A stretch of 11,713 nucleotides of DNA from Spirogloea muscicola (taxonomy: Eukaryota > Streptophyta > Zygnematophyceae > Spirogloeales > Spirogloeaceae): contig WELB01000025.1 of the NCBI GenBank assembly GCA_009602725.1, positions 650,956-662,668 of the forward strand, written 5' to 3'. Made by a program: the position numbers and the translations under genes. Below, in pieces: positions 9,101 through 11,713 of this stretch. The notes beneath the pieces are model-generated. The model was not told the origin of the DNA, searched no databases, and worked only from the letters and a program-made list of their open reading frames with translations. Within the stretch, counting starts at the first letter, position 1. Each line of letters starts with the position of its first letter.

Positions 9101-11658
9101 TTCGGCACGGTTGCAAGGGCCTCATCCACCATCTGCTGGACTGTCTTCCCTTCTGAGATCATAGCAGATGTCGAATACAGCACCAGGCATGAGACAGACG
9201 GCAAGTCTTACATCAGGGAACCTGAACGTTCTCAAGCACTTGACAGTGCACAAAGCTTTTACAAGGTTCATTTGCTCCTCCCTCCCCTTCGTCTGTTTCA
9301 AGTTATGCAACTAGGAATACTCCTCAAAGCAATGGTGTTGAAAGAGCACAAAGGAACAGATTCAGCCCACGGTCGCATTCAATGAGTGCCACAATGACAA
9401 GATGCAGGCATCTCTTACCAAGGAAGTCTCTCTGAATTAGCCAAAGGAGCTTCGCTGGTTGGAAGATACTATCTCGCCCCTGCTAGACGACAGGTGGAAT
9501 TGATATTTAGGCTACAGATCAAACTGGCTCGCCAAACTGCATGTCAATTGCAGAAATGTCTAGCTTCACGAATCAGGCAAGCAGGCATCTGAGCAAGTGC
9601 ACAAGCTGCTCCATCAATATGCACAGGGGCTGTTTTATTGAAGCTGACTGTACCTTTACCCTGTACGCACGTTGTTGGCATTAAGGGGTAGAAATCACAG
9701 AACAAGAAAAGGCAGTGGTCAGAGCCGGAGGTCTACATGTGTGCTACTTTGCATTTCCAAGTTAGGGACTTGAAACAACTTGACAGGCAAAATGAGTCAG
9801 AGTTGCACGTCCTCTTGTTGTGAAGCCAGATGCATACAAACTGCGTTTGTCCTCAGAATCACCAACACATGGTGCTGAACATGTGGCTGGCAATTTGTGG
9901 GCAGAACAAGAGTAAGCTCAAATGGATGCTACAGTCATTCATGAAAGCAGACAAACCTCCCATAGAACTCCTCTGCCAACTCCACAGCGAATGAGAGCTT
10001 TGCAATGTCCGCCTCTCTCACCTGCAACCTCATGTCATACTTAACATTGCAGACAAGCATTGTGAAGAGAGGACTGTCTCGGCCGCAGGTTGTCAACATC
10101 CTCTCCTTGGCATCAAGCACTTGTTGGCACATCGTAAGCGCAAGTATTTGATATTTAGACTGCGTCTGCTGGAATGGATCTGGGGCCAGTAGCACGCACT
10201 GTCTCCGGTAAGTTGTAGACTAGGACGGAGCTCAAGATGGCAGCAAGAGCAAAAATCCTGCAGACAATTGACGAGGTTATTTTATATGCTTGGTACCTGC
10301 CCTCCCCTGTCCTCATGCATTTGAGTGCTTAATCAGATGAAGCTGCTGCAAAAGCAGATGGATAATGCAAATGTTTGCCATTTGCTCTTTGATTCTTTCA
10401 ATGGCAGCTCAAATTGCCACGTCCTGCAAGCTGACGGACCTGTCGTCGTACACGTTTGACTTGCCAATGCTCTCAAAGCCCTCTGTGTCGAGGAAGATGA
10501 GGGAGGCCTCCACGCCATCCACGGTCACCGAGGTTGGCTCGCCCCACGCCCAGATGCCTGCATAAGTGGGTCATATCTGAGATAAGCCCAGCACCTCCCT
10601 TGATGAACAGCTTCAAGGTCGTCAATTCCTAACAGCCAAATTGAGACGAGGTCAAGCTCGAGACGAGAGATCAAGCTTTAAGGAGTGATGCAATCTCATC
10701 GCCAGGAGCCTTCACACCCGAGCAGCAAGCGCGAGCGTGAGAGATCGAACCTTTGGTCTTGGTGTCTCGCATGTGGCCCACACCAAATCCTGCAACCCAA
10801 GAGCCGCACAACGAGCCAGCTGTGAGGGCAGGACTTGCCACTGACGCCTCTACTGGCTGCGGCTCGGTGGAGAGCAGGGCGCCGTAACACAAGGCAGGGC
10901 GAGTGGGGTAAGGAGAGTGCAGGATGCAGACTGCCAGTATATAACCAGAGTTGCTGGAATGGAGCAGGGTTGAAGCTGCTGTACTGAGCGTGCACCTTCG
11001 TCGCAGGACAGCGCGAGCAGCTGGTTGAGGAGGAACGACTTGCCGGAGCGGTAGGGACCAATGACCTGCGCCAAAGAGAGCGACCACCGTGGCCGCAACG
11101 ATAAGGCTTCCAGTCAATGCCAGAGCAAAAGTGGGCTGTATTACGCAACCTCGGAGGTGCTGAGGAGGGTCGTATACAGACCAGTTAGTATGCAGTTAGT
11201 ATGCTGACTGACCGCGACGATGGCGAGCGGGCCAGGAAGGCGGGCGATGGCGGCGAGGCCCTCCGGCACGACAGTCAGCTTGGTGTGGCTCGCATCGGGC
11301 TCCACCATCGGGAAGCTGCGGCGACAGTGGCAGCAAGAGGTCTTGGATGAGCTCGCCGCGTAGCCACTCTTAAGATACAGGTTCGAATCTAGCGGCCTAA
11401 ATTTTGCTCCGAGCTGCCGAGTGTCTGGCAATGTGCTCGGGCTCACGCTCTGTGGTACGGCGAGCGCCGCAGCCGGGCGCTCGCCGCGCCATTGCCGTCG
11501 CCGCCGCCGCCGCCGTCGTCGCCGCCTGAGTCCAGCGGCCTCGCGCCCGCTCTGGGGCAGCTGGCGGAGGACAGCGCCAGGAGGGCCAGCAACGCCGCGC
11601 AGCAGCGACGCACGGCCGGCCGGCTGCGGAGCGCAGCAGGCCCCTGGCTGCGCGTCAT
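6155..11658 (-). CDS. Plant-type guanylate-binding protein (GBP/atlastin-like GTPase) with signal sequence and C-terminal membrane anchor
   Basis: Sixteen exons: 11658-11447, 11315-11213, 11065-10996, 10789-10751, 10557-10440, 10257-10200, 10021-9953, 9482-9419, 9152-9065, 8629-8551, 8428-8261, 7998-7741, 7462-7250, 6985-6888, 6693-6520, 6311-6155; 655 residues, apparently complete. Seen: Arg-rich start then CCAALLALLALSS, a likely signal peptide (about 1-33); G1 GPYRSGKS (108-115); GHMRDTKTKGIWAW (switch I, 133-146); G3 DTEG (165-168); IFALAAILSS (182-191); G4-type QRD (240-242), the RD that replaces NKXD in GBPs; then a helical region with NQIRKSLAIMGGNSTAFGL, PHLARTKLCELDD and NMRLPSMAKF; hydrophobic hairpin about 531-566; further membrane segment about 605-622; basic tail. 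The family hydrolyses GTP, oligomerises and acts on membranes. Order and wording of motifs match land-plant GBP family proteins more closely than animal ones. The exon 9/10 junction is the weakest: donor at 9064 (phase 2) was chosen over the stronger-looking GTGAGC at 9092. Confidence 0.93.
9480..9485 (-). promoter_or_regulatory. NAGNAG tandem splice acceptor (TAGCAG) before GBP exon 8
   Basis: Read on the minus strand, intron 7 ends TAGCAG. Use of TAG starts exon 8 with a Gln codon; use of CAG removes that single residue with no frame change. With the Gln the protein reads FYGRFQGRDSIFQPAK, the same spacing as I recall for land-plant homologues, so the TAG site was chosen. The paired donor is GTCTGC at 9952, which keeps phase 0; the nearer AG|GTTTGT at 9956 would break the frame. 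Confidence 0.6.
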
Positions 11659-11713
11659 GCCGCGGCCTGCCTCACGCGTGGCCGCCGTCGCCGCCGCCAC
11701 CCCCGCCGCCGCC

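Noticed and set aside
10671-11148. Two minus-strand frames of about 150 codons within the GBP gene.
   Set aside because: They cross several clear splice sites and, outside the short real exons, show no conserved motif; they are intron read-through or wrong-frame translations.
11371-11400. GGTTCGAATC, resembling a tRNA T-loop.
   Set aside because: The flanking bases do not form a T-stem and no acceptor, D or anticodon arms are present; it sits in GBP intron 1.
1-11713. CRISPR array, integron, transposon or bacterial defence system.
   Set aside because: No spaced direct repeats, terminal inverted repeats or transposase motifs were seen; the gene structure is eukaryotic throughout.

Overview
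The window looks like nuclear DNA of a green alga (Chlorophyta, plausibly a trebouxiophyte). GC-rich coding exons are interrupted by many short GT-AG introns. Plant-type TTTAGGG telomere motifs lie inside introns. One protein is closest to the land-plant type of guanylate-binding GTPase. No bacterial-style operon, IS element, CRISPR array, tRNA or rRNA was seen. All gene models below were assembled by eye, by joining exons that keep a conserved protein motif in frame across phase-compatible splice sites.

Layout. (1) Positions 1-2347, plus strand: the 3' part of an eight-exon gene for a nucleotide-diphospho-sugar transferase (DXD-type glycosyltransferase, GT77-like); its 5' end lies outside the window. 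Introns 2 and 3 carry telomere-like repeats in opposite orientations on either side of a 123-nt exon. (2) 2348-3260: convergent intergenic region with no convincing gene. (3) 3261-5245, minus strand: a four-exon gene for a LarC homologue, the enzyme that inserts nickel into the pincer-nucleotide cofactor of lactate-racemase-type enzymes. It has a very His-rich N-terminal extension, and no C-terminal LarC2 domain could be found. (4) 5246-6154: spacer holding the 3' flank of gene 3 and the 5' flank of larC. (5) 6155-11658, minus strand: a sixteen-exon gene, apparently complete, for a 655-residue guanylate-binding-protein (GBP/atlastin-like) GTPase with an N-terminal signal sequence and C-terminal membrane segments.

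The three genes show no obvious common pathway: cell-wall or glycoprotein glycosylation, nickel-cofactor maturation, and membrane remodelling. Genes 1 and 2 converge; genes 2 and 3 lie in tandem on the minus strand. The most notable object is the eukaryotic larC. Its spliceosomal introns cut through diagnostic LarC motifs, so it is not bacterial contamination, and its combination of a His-rich domain with a LarC1-like domain only is unusual.
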